From [Actinomadura] parvosata subsp. kistnae (GTDB lineage: Bacteria; Actinomycetota; Actinomycetes; Streptosporangiales; Streptosporangiaceae): 64,000 nt of DNA. The position numbers and the translations under genes are program-made. The notes beneath the pieces were generated by a model. That model saw nothing but the letters and a program-made list of their open reading frames with translations. It did not search any database and was not told the origin of the DNA. Within the stretch, counting starts at the first letter, position 1. Each line of letters begins with the position of its first letter. The DNA is taken from assembly GCF_900323885.1 (NCBI RefSeq), contig NZ_OOHJ01000005.1:1-64000 (forward strand), read 5' to 3'. Of this stretch, positions 16,973 through 26,470 are shown in pieces.

Positions 16973-17010
16973 GTGACGCCGGCGTTCATCTGCCGTAACG
17001 CAAAGCTCAC
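16973..17010 (+). promoter_or_regulatory. GlnR-box-like element
   Basis: GTGAC-n6-GTTCA-n6-GTAAC-n6-CTCAC, with exactly six bases between each five-base block. Blocks 1 and 3 match the GlnR consensus half-site gTnAc; blocks 2 and 4 are weak. GlnR is the global nitrogen regulator of actinomycetes, so the position between the divergent nitrogen genes makes biological sense. Confidence 0.55.
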
Positions 17011-17108
17011 CGCCCATCCTGCTCACGGCGGGGGTGTTGCCCGGGTGAGCCCCGCTTAACGCCGGATTTACCGCGGCGACCCATACGCGTTCGCTCCGCC
17101 GGAGACAG

Positions 17109-17128
17109 TTTCTGTCAAGCGACAGAAA
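17109..17128 (+). promoter_or_regulatory. Perfect palindrome before UAAP1 gene
   Basis: TTTCTGTC-AAGC-GACAGAAA, 8-bp arms, ending 14 nt before the UAAP1 GTG and touching its ribosome site. It would overlap the transcription start or be the first hairpin of the mRNA, so repression by a protein is the simplest reading. Confidence 0.6.
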
Positions 17129-17142
17129 TTACGAGGAGCGTC

Positions 17143-17985
17143 GTGACCACACTCCAGAACGGGACCGCCACCACCGCCGGTGCGCGCGCCCACGCCCGCG
17201 CCCAGGAGGGCACCGCGGTCCACACCGCGCCGACCGTGCCCGCCGCGCGCTGGGAGAACCCGCCCGAAGGCGTCGCCGCCGCCGACCTCGTCTGGGCGGA
17301 CCGCGTCCCCGCCGGCGGCTACGCCCACCGCGTGCTCGCGCCCGGCACCGCGATCCGCCTCACCGACCCCGAGGGCGACGCCTGCGCGTCGCTGCTGCTC
17401 TTCCACGCCGGCATGCCCTGGGAGCGGCTCAACGTCGCCGACACGGTCAAGGTGCAGTGGCAGGTGTACGCCGGAGCGTCGTACCTGCTGCTCAGCGACC
17501 AGGCCCGGGTCCTGGCCACCATCCTCCACGACGGCTCCGGCCGGCACGACACCCTCTACGGCACCTCCACCAGGGCCAGGAACGAGCGGCGCTACGGCGA
17601 CGGCTCACCCCACGGCCCCAGCCCCGCCGGGCGGGAGCTGCTCGCCCTGGCCGGCGCCAAGAACGGCCTGGAACGGCGCGACCTGCCCCCGTCGATCTCC
17701 CTGTTCCAGGGCGTGCGGATCGACGCCGACGGACGTCCGGAATGGCAGGGCTCGGCCGGGCCGGGCGCGAGCGTGACCCTGCGGACCGAGCTGCCCGTCA
17801 TCGTCCTGCTCGCCAACGCCGCCCACCCGCTCGACCCGCGCCCCGACTACACCGTCACCCCGCTGGAGATCCTCGCCTGGCGGGACCGCGTCACCACGCC
17901 CGACGACCCGCAATGGAGCGCCACGCCCGAAGGGCGGCGCGCCTACGAGAACACCGCCGACCACCGCAAGGGCAGGGGACTGTGA
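17143..17985 (+). CDS. Urea amidolyase-associated protein 1 (DUF1989)
   Basis: 280-residue DUF1989 protein of the UAAP1 type. In other bacteria UAAP1/UAAP2 pairs have been shown to be the two subunits of carboxyguanidine deiminase (CgdA/CgdB), acting between guanidine carboxylase and allophanate hydrolase. Conserved pieces seen include LTDPEGDACASLLLFHAG and SGRHDTLYGT. The first 35 residues are Ala-rich and poorly conserved. GTG start with GAGGAG; the stop overlaps the next ATG (TGATG). Confidence 0.85.
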   Translation: MTTLQNGTATTAGARAHARAQEGTAVHTAPTVPAARWENPPEGVAAADLVWADRVPAGGYAHRVLAPGTAIRLTDPEGDACASLLLFHAGMPWERLNVADTVKVQWQVYAGASYLLLSDQARVLATILHDGSGRHDTLYGTSTRARNERRYGDGSPHGPSPAGRELLALAGAKNGLERRDLPPSISLFQGVRIDADGRPEWQGSAGPGASVTLRTELPVIVLLANAAHPLDPRPDYTVTPLEILAWRDRVTTPDDPQWSATPEGRRAYENTADHRKGRGL

Positions 17986-18608
17986 TGACGCACGCGTTCG
18001 GGGCCGAGCTGCACCGGGAGACCGTCCCGCCGCGCGCCCCCTGGTCGTGGGTGCTCACGCGGGGGCAGGTGCTCGTCATCACCGACCTCGACGGCAACCA
18101 GGCCGTCGACTTCCTCGCCTACGACGCCCACCGCTCCTGGCGCGCCTACAGCGCCCAGGCGACCCTCCAGGAGCAGGAGACGATCTTCCTGACGACCGGG
18201 AGCGTCCTGCGGGACAACGAGTCCGAGCCGCTGCTCACCGTCGTCGCCGACGAGGTCGGCCGGCACGACACCCTCGGCGGCGCCTGCTCCCGCGAGTCCA
18301 ACACGCTGCGTTACGGCCACCACACCTACGCCCAGCACGCCTGCGCCGACAACTTCCTCGCCGAGCTGGCCAAGTACGGCATGGGCAAGCGCGACCAGGT
18401 GTCGAACGTCAACTGGTTCATGAACGTGCCCGTGGATCCCGACGGGGCGCTCGGCATCGTGGACGGCATCTCGGCGCCCGGCCTGTCCCTGGCCCTGCGC
18501 GCGGAGAAGGACACTCTCGTCGTCGTCTCCAACTGCCCGCAGATCAACAACCCGTGCAACGGCTTCGACCCGAGCCGCGCCCACATGGTGGTGCACGCCG
18601 GTGCCTGA
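17985..18608 (+). CDS. Urea amidolyase-associated protein 2 (DUF1989)
   Basis: 207-residue partner of the preceding protein, same family (LDGNQAVDFLAY, VGRHDTLGGACSRESNT, QVSNVNWFMNVPV, SNCPQINNPCNGF). The conserved His and Cys residues in these blocks fit a metal or catalytic site. One-base overlap with the preceding gene and an 8-bp overlap with the following carboxylase show tight coupling. Probable role: second subunit of carboxyguanidine deiminase, giving allophanate. Confidence 0.85.
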   Translation: MTHAFGAELHRETVPPRAPWSWVLTRGQVLVITDLDGNQAVDFLAYDAHRSWRAYSAQATLQEQETIFLTTGSVLRDNESEPLLTVVADEVGRHDTLGGACSRESNTLRYGHHTYAQHACADNFLAELAKYGMGKRDQVSNVNWFMNVPVDPDGALGIVDGISAPGLSLALRAEKDTLVVVSNCPQINNPCNGFDPSRAHMVVHAGA

Positions 18609-21600
18609 GCTCATCCGTACCGTATTGATCGCCAACCGCGGCGAGATCGCCTGCCGCATCATCCGCACCGCGCGCCAGCTCGGCCTGCGCACGGTCGCGG
18701 TGTTCTCGGAGATCGACCGGGCCGCCGCGCACGTCCGGCTCGCCGACGAGGCCGTCCTGCTCGGCCCCGCCGCGTCCTACCTCGACGCGGAGGCGGTCCT
18801 GCGCGCCGCCAAGGAGAGCGGCGCCGACGCCGTCCACCCCGGTTACGGCTTCCTCGCCGAGGACGCCGGCTTCGCCGAGCTGGTCGAGGGGGCGGGGCTG
18901 GCGTTCGCAGGCCCGGCGCCCGGGCACCTGCGGACGTTCGGCGACAAGCACACCGCCCGCGTGGTGGCCGTCGCGGCCGGAGTACCGGTCTTCCCCGGTA
19001 CGGGCCTGCTCGCGGACGCCGACCACGCCGTCGCCGAGGTCGAGGCCATCGGCTACCCCGTCATGCTCAAGGCCACCGGAGGTGGCGGCGGCATCGGCAT
19101 GACGGTGTGCCGCACCCCGCAGGAACTGCGCGCCGCCTACGACCGGGTGACCGGCCTCGCGCTGCGCAGCTTCGGCTCCGCCGGCGTCTTCGCCGAGCGG
19201 TACGTCGAGCGCGCCCGCCACGTCGAGGTGCAGCTCTTCGGCGACGGCAGGGGCGGCGTCGTCACCCTCGGCGACCGCGACTGCTCGCTGCAGCGGCGCA
19301 ACCAGAAGGTCGTGGAGGAGGCGCCCGCCCCGGCCCTGCCCGCCCGCGTACGGGAACTGCTGCACCGCACCTCCCGCGACCTGGCCGCCGCGATCCGCTA
19401 CCGCTCGGCCGGGACCGTCGAGTTCGTGTACGACGCCGAACGCGAGGAGTTCTCGTTCCTGGAGGTCAACGCCCGCCTCCAGGTGGAGCATCCGGTCACC
19501 GAGCAGGTCACCGGCACCGACCTGGTCGCGTGGATGCTGCGCCTGGCCGGCGGCGACGACTCCTTCCTCGCCCCCTACCTCGCCGCCGGCGAGGTGCCGG
19601 TGACCGGGCACGCCGTCGAGGCCCGCGTGTACGCCGAGGACCCGCCGCCGGCTTCCGCCCCAGCGCCGGCGTGCTGACCCGCGTGGAGCTGCCGTCAGGG
19701 GACGGCATCCGCGTCGACGGCTGGGCCGAGACCGGCACCGAGGTGTCTACCGCGTACGACCCGATGCTGGCCAAGGTGATCGCCACCGGCGGCACCCGGG
19801 AGGAGGCGCTGGACCGCCTCGGCGACGCCCTCGCCGCGACCCGCGCCGACGGGATCGAGGTCAACCTCGGCCTGCTGCGGGCCGCCATCCGGATCCCCGA
19901 GTTCAGGGCCGCCACGCACACCACCGGCACCCTCGCCGGCGTCGGCGACCCCGAGCCGCGCATCACTGTCGTGCGCTCCGGCATGATGACCACCGTCCAG
20001 GACGCCGACGGGCGCGTCGGCTACTGGCAGGTCGGCGTGCCGCCCAGCGGCGCCATGGACGACCGCTCGCTGCGCCTGGCCAACCTCGCCCTCGGCAACG
20101 ACGAGAACGCGGCCGGCCTGGAATGCACCGCGACCGGCCCTTCCCTCCTGGTCAGCCACGACACGCTGGTCTGCGTCGCCGGCGCCCCGGCGGCCGTCAC
20201 CGTGGACGGCGCGCCCGTGCCGATGTGGGCGCCCGTCCTCGTGCCGGCCGGGGCCACCCTGCACGTCGGCGACGCCACCGCCGGGCTGCGCACCTACGTC
20301 GCCTTCGCGGGCGGGCTGGACGTGCCCCACTACCTCGGCAGCGCGGCCACCTTCACCCTGGGACGCTTCGGCGGGCACGGCGGGCGCGCGCTGCGCCCCG
20401 GCGACGTCCTGCGCACCTTCCCCACCAGTACCGCCGCGGCCGGTCCCGTCCCCGAGGACCGGCGACCCCGATTCGGGCAGCACTGGGAGCTCGGCGTCAC
20501 CGAAGGGCCGCATGCCGCGCCCGAGTTCTTCACCCGCGCCGACATCGAGCAGCTCTACGCCACCCGCTACGGCGTGCACTTCAACTCCGCCCGCACCGGC
20601 GTCCGCCTGATCGGCCCCAAACCCGCCTGGGCCAGGCGCGACGGCGGCGAGGCCGGGCTGCACCCGTCCAACATCCACGACACGCCCTACTCCGTCGGAG
20701 CGCTCGACTTCACCGGCGACACCCCGATCCTGCTCGGCCCGGACGGCCCCAGCCTCGGCGGCTTCGTCTGCCCCGTCACGGTGGTGTCGGGGGAGCGGTG
20801 GAAGCTGGGCCAGCTCCGGCCCGGCGACACGGTCTCGTTCGTCCCGGTCCGCGCCGGCTCCGCACCGCGCCGCTCGACCGTGCCGGCGACGGGCGGGGAC
20901 GGTGACGACGGCGTGCTGCGGCGGCTCGACGGCGGCGACGGGCCCGCCGTGACGTACCGGCGGCAGGGCGACGACAACGTCCTCGTCGAGTACGGCGACC
21001 AGGTGCTCGACCTCGCCCTCCGCGCCCGCGTCCACGCGCTGCACACCGCGCTGGCCGGCCTCGCCGAGCCCGGCGTGCTCGACCTGACGCCCGGCATCCG
21101 CTCCCTCCAGGTGCACGTCGACCCCGGAGTGCTGCCGGTGCCCCGCCTGCTCGGCCTGCTCGCCGAGCTGGAGGCCACCCTGCCGCGCACCGCCGACCTG
21201 GTCGTCCCCAGCCGAACGGTGAGACTGCCGCTGAGCTGGGACGACCCCGCCACCAGAGAGGCCATCGAGCGGTACATGGCAGGGGTGCGCGACGACGCGC
21301 CCTGGTGCCCGTGGAACATCGAGTTCATCCGCCGTATCAACGGGCTCGGCAGCGTGGACGACGTCTACCGCACCGTGTTCGACGCCGAGTACCTGGTGCT
21401 CGGGCTGGGCGACGTCTACCTCGGCGCCCCCGTCGCCACGCCGCTCGACCCCCGGCACCGGCTCGTCACCACCAAGTACAACCCCGCCCGCACCTGGACG
21501 GCGGAGAACTCCGTCGGCATCGGCGGCGCCTACCTGTGCGTCTACGGCATGGAGGGCCCGGGCGGCTACCAGTTCGTGGGGCGCACCACGCAGGTGTGGC

Positions 21601-22157
21601 GCACCCACCCGGCGCCCGGCGAGGACCCGTGGCTGCTGCGCTTCTTCGACCGCATCCGCTGGTACCCGGTCACCCCGGAGGAGCTGCTCGACCTGCGGGC
21701 CGACCTCGCCGCCGGCCGGACGTCCATCGACGCCGCCGACGGGTCCTTCTCGCTGGCCGAGCACGAGCGCTTCCTCGCCGAGAACGCCGCGTCCATCGCC
21801 GCGTTCCGCGCCACGCAGGCGGCGGCGTTCGCGGCCGAGCGGCGGGCCTGGGAGGAGGCGGGCGAGTTCACCCGCGCCGAGCAGGCGGCGGCCGTCGAGC
21901 CCGCCCCGCCCGCCGAGGTCGCCGTGCCGGACGGCGGCGCGCGGCTGGACGCGCCGTTCGTGGCGAACGTGTGGAAGGTGGAGGTCGCGGTGGGCGACGT
22001 GGTCGAGGAGGGGCAGACGCTGGTGGCGCTGGAGGCCATGAAGATGGAGACGTACCTGACGGCGCCGGCCGCGGGCGTCGTGACCGACGTGCGCGCCACC
22101 CCTGGCACCCAGGTCGCCCCGGGGGACTGCCTGGTCGTCCTGGGACCGCGCGCATGA
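18601..22157 (+). CDS. Urea/guanidine carboxylase, one-base frameshift in this sequence
   Basis: Biotin-dependent carboxylase of about 1186 codons. The biotin carboxylase part (18601 to about 19900) has the ATP loop MLKATGGGGGIGM and EVNARLQVEHPVTEQ. Then come KipI/KipA-type carboxyltransferase domains (MTTVQDADGRVGYWQ, LGGFVCPVTVV), and at the C-terminus a biotinyl domain with LEAMKMET. The frame breaks at 19641-19650: after ARVYAEDP the first frame runs to a stop at 19677, while the next frame continues AAGFRPSAGVL without loss, exactly as expected if one G or C is missing. Otherwise full length. The adjacent UAAP pair favours guanidine as substrate over urea. GTG start. Confidence 0.85.
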
Positions 22158-24088
22158 CCGCCGGCGAGGCGGCGGGCGGGAGCGCCCGTGAGGTGGTGGG
22201 CGGGAGCGCCCGTGAGGTGGTGGGCGGGAGCGCCCGTGAGGTGGTGCGGGGGCGGCGGCCGGAGGTGTTCATCGCGCACCGGGACGAGGCCGCCGTGGCC
22301 GCCGACCTGGCGGTGGCGGCCGGGCCGCTGGCCGGGCTGCGGCTGGCCGTCAAGAACAACGTGGACGTGGCCGGGTTCGCGACGACCGCCGCCTGCCCCG
22401 CCTTCGCCTCCGGGCCGGCGGCGGCCGACGCGACGGCGGTGGCGCGGCTGCGGGCCGCCGGGGCGACGGTCGTCGGCGTGACGAACCTCGACCAGTTCGC
22501 CACCGGCCTGGTCGGGCAGCGCAGCCCGTACGGAGGGGTGCGCGACGCGCGCCGGCCGGCGTTCGTGTCGGGCGGTTCGAGCTCGGGCTCGGCGGTCGCG
22601 GTGGCGCTCGGTCTGGCCGACATCGCGATCGGCACCGACACGGCGGGCTCCGGGCGGGTGCCGGCCGCGTTCCAGGGCATCGTGGGCATCAAGCCGACGC
22701 TCGGCACCGTCTCCGTGGCCGGGGTCGTGCCGGCCTGCCGCTCGTACGACGCGGTCACGATCATGGCGCGGGACCTCGGCACCGCCGGCGCCGCCATGGC
22801 CGCGATGGCGGGCGGGCCGGGCACCCGGCCCTGGCCGGCCGACGCGCCCCTGGCCGCACCGCCGAAGGCCCGCGTCGCCGTCCCCGACGACCTGCCCGCC
22901 ATGGCCCCCGGATGGGGCGCGGCGTTCGCGGACGCCGTCGAGCGCCTGCGAGCGGACGGCGCCGTGGTGGCGCCGATCCGGATCGAGCCGTTCCTGGCGG
23001 CGGCCCGGCTGCTCTACGACGGCGCGCTCGTCGCCGAGCGGCACGCCGCCGTCGGCGCGTTCGTGGACGCCCACCCGGACGAGGTCGACCCCACCGTGGG
23101 CGCGATCATCAGCCGGGCCGGGCGGGTCTCCGCCTCCGACCTCGTGCGCGACCTCGCCCGGCTGGAGCGGCTGCGGCAGGAGTGCATGGGGCTGCTCGAC
23201 GGCTTCGACGCGCTGCTCGTGCCGACGGCGCCATGCCATCCCACGGTGGCGGAGGTCGCGGCCGAGCCGGTGGCGGTCAACTCGCGCGTCGGCACGTACA
23301 CGAACTTCTGCAACCTGTTCGACCTGTGCGCGGTCGCGGTGCCGTCCGGGACGGTCGACGAGGGTCCGGAACGGGGGACCGCCCAGTTCGGCGTCACGGT
23401 GCTGGCCCGGCCGTTCCACGACGCGGTGGCCCTGGACCTGGCCCGCCGCGTCCTCGTCCACCCCGAACCGCCGGCGGAGTACGCGGGCGACACCCCATAC
23501 TCGACCGCCCCGTACTTGACCGCCCCGTCGCAGGCCGTCCCGTCGGAGGCCGTCCCGTCGCAGGCCGCACCGCCACCGGGCGCGCCGGTTCCGCCCGCCT
23601 CGTCGCCGGACGTTCCTGTGCCGTGGCCGGCGGCGATCGCGGACGGCGGCGTGCGGGCCGTCGAGCTGTTCGTGGTCGGCGCCCACCTGGCCGGCCAGCC
23701 GCTGGAGCACGAGCTGCGGCGGCTCGGCGCCCGCTGGGAGCGGCCCGCGCGGACCTCCTCCGCCTACGCCCTGCGCGTCCTCGGCACCGTGCCCCCGAAG
23801 CCGGGCCTGGTCAGGGTCGGCCCCGGGGACGGCGCACCGATCGACGGCGAGGTCTGGCTGATCTCGGAAGGAGCGCTCGGCCGCTTCCTGGCGGGCCTGC
23901 CCGCCCCCATGACGCTGGGCCGGGTCGAGCTCTCGGACGGCCGCTGGGTGGTGGGCTTCGGCTGCACGCACGAGGCGGCCTCGGCCGGCGCGGACATCAC
24001 GAAGCACGGCGGCTGGCGCGCCTGGCTGACGGCGTGCGCCGGCCCGACGGGTCGAGTTGCATGTGAGAGGCCACGAATGGGACCGTGA
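22154..24088 (+). CDS. Allophanate hydrolase
   Basis: 644-residue amidase-signature enzyme that splits allophanate to ammonia and CO2, the last step of the pathway. The catalytic triad is visible: Lys in LAVKNNVDVAG, cis-Ser and nucleophile in GGSSSGS and TDTAGSGR. A C-terminal allophanate-specific domain (GTVPPKPGLVRV, GGWRAWL) follows a Pro/Ser-rich linker at about residues 445-490. The N-terminus carries three copies of GSAREVVG from a 24-bp repeat. It starts on an ATGA overlap with the carboxylase gene. Confidence 0.9.
   Translation: MTAGEAAGGSAREVVGGSAREVVGGSAREVVRGRRPEVFIAHRDEAAVAADLAVAAGPLAGLRLAVKNNVDVAGFATTAACPAFASGPAAADATAVARLRAAGATVVGVTNLDQFATGLVGQRSPYGGVRDARRPAFVSGGSSSGSAVAVALGLADIAIGTDTAGSGRVPAAFQGIVGIKPTLGTVSVAGVVPACRSYDAVTIMARDLGTAGAAMAAMAGGPGTRPWPADAPLAAPPKARVAVPDDLPAMAPGWGAAFADAVERLRADGAVVAPIRIEPFLAAARLLYDGALVAERHAAVGAFVDAHPDEVDPTVGAIISRAGRVSASDLVRDLARLERLRQECMGLLDGFDALLVPTAPCHPTVAEVAAEPVAVNSRVGTYTNFCNLFDLCAVAVPSGTVDEGPERGTAQFGVTVLARPFHDAVALDLARRVLVHPEPPAEYAGDTPYSTAPYLTAPSQAVPSEAVPSQAAPPPGAPVPPASSPDVPVPWPAAIADGGVRAVELFVVGAHLAGQPLEHELRRLGARWERPARTSSAYALRVLGTVPPKPGLVRVGPGDGAPIDGEVWLISEGALGRFLAGLPAPMTLGRVELSDGRWVVGFGCTHEAASAGADITKHGGWRAWLTACAGPTGRVACERPRMGP
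22175..22246 (+). repeat. 24-bp tandem repeat, three copies, coding
   Basis: Three identical 24-bp units in frame near the start of the allophanate hydrolase gene, giving three GSAREVVG octapeptides. Length change would stay in frame. Confidence 0.95.
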
Positions 24089-24091
24089 GGC

Positions 24092-25279
24092 GTGGTCACG
24101 GCAGCCGATCAAGAAACCCGTCGGGACGTCGCCTGGGCGGCGGCGCGGCAGCTCGCGCACGAGGCGGCCGAGCCGACCCCGCCCGTGCAGGTCCCGCTCG
24201 GCCGGGTGGCGGGCCTGGTGCTGGCGGACGACCTCGTCGCGGCGACCCCGCTGCCGGCCTTCGACACCTCCGCGATGGACGGTTACGCCGTGGCGGGGCC
24301 GGGGCCGTGGACGATCGCGGGCAGCGCCCGTCCCGGCCGGCCGTGGGCGGGGGAGCGGCTGGCGGACGGGCAGGCGGTGGAGATCTCGACCGGCGCGGTC
24401 GTCCCGCCCGGGACGCACGCGGTGCTGCCGGTCGAGTCGGCCACCACGGACGACGGCCACGTGACAGGCCCCGAGCTGCCGCCCGGCAAGCACATCCGGC
24501 GGACGGGCGAGGACGCGCCCGCCGGCACGCGGCTGGCGCCCGCGGGCACGCCGGTGGGGCCGGCGTTGCTCGGCCTGGCCGCCTCCTGCGGCTACGACGA
24601 GCTGCCGGTCCGCCGCAGACCCGCCGTCCGGGCCATCGTCACGGGGGACGAGCTGGCCCGGCACGGCCTGCCCGGCCCGGGCCGGGTGCGCGACGCGCTC
24701 GGCCCGCTGCTGCCGCCCCTGGTCGCCGACCTCGGCGGCGACCTGGCCGGCCTCGCCCACGTGCCCGACGAGCCCGACGCCGTGCTGGCCGAGGCGGTGA
24801 CGGCCGCGTCGGACGCCGACGTCGTCGTGGTCACCGGATCGACGTCGGTGGGCGTCACCGACGGGCTGCGCCGCCTGCTCGCCGAGCGTGACGCCCGCTG
24901 GATCGTCGACTCGGTCGCCTCCCGCCCCGGGCATCCGGCGTTGCTCGCCCGCCCGCGCGGCGGCCCGTACGTCATCGGCCTGCCCGGCAACCCGTTCGCC
25001 GCGCTGACCGCCGCGCACACGCTGCTCGGCCCGCTCCTGGCGGGCCTGTCCGGGCGCCCGCTCGGGAGCCTGCCGCAGGCGCCGCTGCTCACCCCGATCC
25101 CGGTGCCGGCCGGCCGCACCCGCATCGTCCCGGTCGTCTGGGACGGCGCCGGCGTGCGGGCACTCGGCGGCGACCGCCCGGCCTTCCTCAACGGCGCGGC
25201 CCTCGGCGACGCCCTGGCCGCCGTCCCCCACGGCCACGAGCCCGGCGCCCCCGTACCGCTGATCCTCCTGCGGACGTGA
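24092..25279 (+). CDS. MoeA-like molybdopterin protein
   Basis: 395-residue protein of the MoeA family (molybdenum insertion into molybdopterin). The MoeA signatures SAMDGYAV, STGAVVPPGTHAVLPVE, VTGDEL and GLPGNPFAAL are present. The usual GGxSxGDYD loop of the MogA-like domain reads TGSTSVGVTDG, so a normally conserved Asp is lost. Activity is therefore uncertain, and it may be a diverged paralogue. GTG start 3 bp after the allophanate hydrolase stop puts it in the same operon, although no molybdoenzyme is seen nearby. Confidence 0.8.
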   Translation: MVTAADQETRRDVAWAAARQLAHEAAEPTPPVQVPLGRVAGLVLADDLVAATPLPAFDTSAMDGYAVAGPGPWTIAGSARPGRPWAGERLADGQAVEISTGAVVPPGTHAVLPVESATTDDGHVTGPELPPGKHIRRTGEDAPAGTRLAPAGTPVGPALLGLAASCGYDELPVRRRPAVRAIVTGDELARHGLPGPGRVRDALGPLLPPLVADLGGDLAGLAHVPDEPDAVLAEAVTAASDADVVVVTGSTSVGVTDGLRRLLAERDARWIVDSVASRPGHPALLARPRGGPYVIGLPGNPFAALTAAHTLLGPLLAGLSGRPLGSLPQAPLLTPIPVPAGRTRIVPVVWDGAGVRALGGDRPAFLNGAALGDALAAVPHGHEPGAPVPLILLRT

Positions 25280-25378
25280 GCGCCACGGGCCCGCCCGTGC
25301 AAGAGATCGGCAAGGCGCTCTCAAGCGCGCCTCCCTACGGTCCTCGCAGCAAAGTAGATCATGCAACGGGGAGAAAGC

Positions 25379-25765
25379 ATGAGACTGTCATCGAAGACCG
25401 TGGGGGCGCTGGCGCTGGGGGGCGCGCTGGCGGCGAGCCTGCTGAGCGCACCGGCCGCGTCGGCCGCCGCGCTGCCCGGCTGCCCCGCCCCCAGGACGGC
25501 GAACGTCGACGACGGCACGGGCGTCATGCGGGGGTCCTTCAACCTCAAGACCGCCCCGTACGCCGCCTGCGGGAACGTCGCCAAGCTGCACAGGGGCCAG
25601 GTCCTCTACTTCCACTGCTGGACCAGGAACAGGTACGGCAAGCACTGGGTGTTCGCCCGCGTCAAGGGCACCGGCACGTACGGCTGGATGAGCCTGGACA
25701 ACCTCACCTCGATCAAGAACAGCCGCCTCACCTTCTGCCCCGGTGAGGACCACCGCCGAGGCTGA
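25379..25765 (+). CDS. Small secreted protein with SH3-like fold features
   Basis: 128 residues with a clear Sec signal peptide (MRLSSKTVGALALGG..., cleavage near ASA-AALP). The mature domain of about 100 residues has four Cys (two disulfides possible) and a pattern like bacterial SH3 proteins (NLKTAPYAACGNVAKL, RVKGTGTYGWM). GGGGAGAAAG ribosome site, ATG at 25379. Monocistronic, closed by a hairpin. Function unknown; cell-wall association is a guess. Confidence 0.75.
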   Translation: MRLSSKTVGALALGGALAASLLSAPAASAAALPGCPAPRTANVDDGTGVMRGSFNLKTAPYAACGNVAKLHRGQVLYFHCWTRNRYGKHWVFARVKGTGTYGWMSLDNLTSIKNSRLTFCPGEDHRRG

Positions 25766-25778
25766 CGACCCGCGCGGC

Positions 25779-25808
25779 GCCGGCTCGTCTCCTCGGGGAC
25801 GAGCCGGC
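25779..25808 (+). terminator. Hairpin terminator
   Basis: Perfect 11-bp stem (GCCGGCTCGTC with GACGAGCCGGC) and 8-nt loop, 13 bp after the secreted-protein stop. Confidence 0.75.
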
Positions 25809-25829
25809 CAAACTCATGGCGAATACTGG

Positions 25830-25851
25830 ACCGATTCCGTCCACAATCGGT
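25830..25851. promoter_or_regulatory. Inverted repeat upstream of VOC gene
   Basis: ACCGATT and AATCGGT, perfect 7-bp arms 8 nt apart, about 50 bp before the VOC start. Typical of a repressor operator; regulator unknown. Confidence 0.45.
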
Positions 25852-25902
25852 CGTAACGTGCGAGGCGCTAGAGGCATCACGCACTCGTACAGGAGAAACG
25901 TC

Positions 25903-26301
25903 ATGGACTTCGTCTCGATCCGCGTCATCACCGATGACGTCGCCCGCCTCACCGGCTTCTACGAGCAGGCCACCGGCCTGCGAGCCCGCTGGGCCACCGA
26001 GGAGTTCGCCGAGATCAGGTCGGCCACCGCCACGCTGGCGATCGCCGGCACCCGCACCGTCCCGCTGTTCGCCCCGGGATCCTCCCGGCCCGCCGACAAC
26101 CACAGCGTGATCCTCGAGTTCCTCGTCGAGGACGTGGACCGCGTGTACGAGAACCTGTCCGGCCAGGGCACAGGATTCGTCACCGAGCCCCGCACGATGC
26201 CGTGGGGCAACCGGTCGCTGCTGCTGCGCGACCCCGACGGCAACCTCGTCAACTTCTTCGCCCCCGTCACCCCGGAGGCCGCGGCCCGCCTCGCCCGCTG
26301 A
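25903..26301 (+). CDS. VOC/glyoxalase-family protein
   Basis: 132-residue vicinal-oxygen-chelate protein (glyoxalase/bleomycin-resistance fold), with two beta-alpha-beta modules and the typical end NRSLLLRDPDGNLVNFF. ATG at 25903 with AGGAG 7 nt upstream. It stands alone with its own promoter region. Ligand unknown; stress or antibiotic-binding roles are common in the family. Confidence 0.85.
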   Translation: MDFVSIRVITDDVARLTGFYEQATGLRARWATEEFAEIRSATATLAIAGTRTVPLFAPGSSRPADNHSVILEFLVEDVDRVYENLSGQGTGFVTEPRTMPWGNRSLLLRDPDGNLVNFFAPVTPEAAARLAR

Positions 26302-26470
26302 CACCCGGGCAGGTCGGTGCCCCGGCGCGTCCGGCATGGACGGGCACCGCGATGAGGCGCTCAGGGTCACGGACGCTCCGCTCGGCCGGCGCCGGCCCCT
26401 GATTCCGCAATCACCGCACCTTCGGCCTTCTTGATCACTATCCTGCGTGGTTCGTCACCACGGAGGGATC

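Noticed and set aside
16908..17142. Guanidine-I (ykkC) riboswitch expected before a guanidine operon
   Set aside because: No conserved ykkC core was found on either strand; only palindromes and the GlnR-like box are present.
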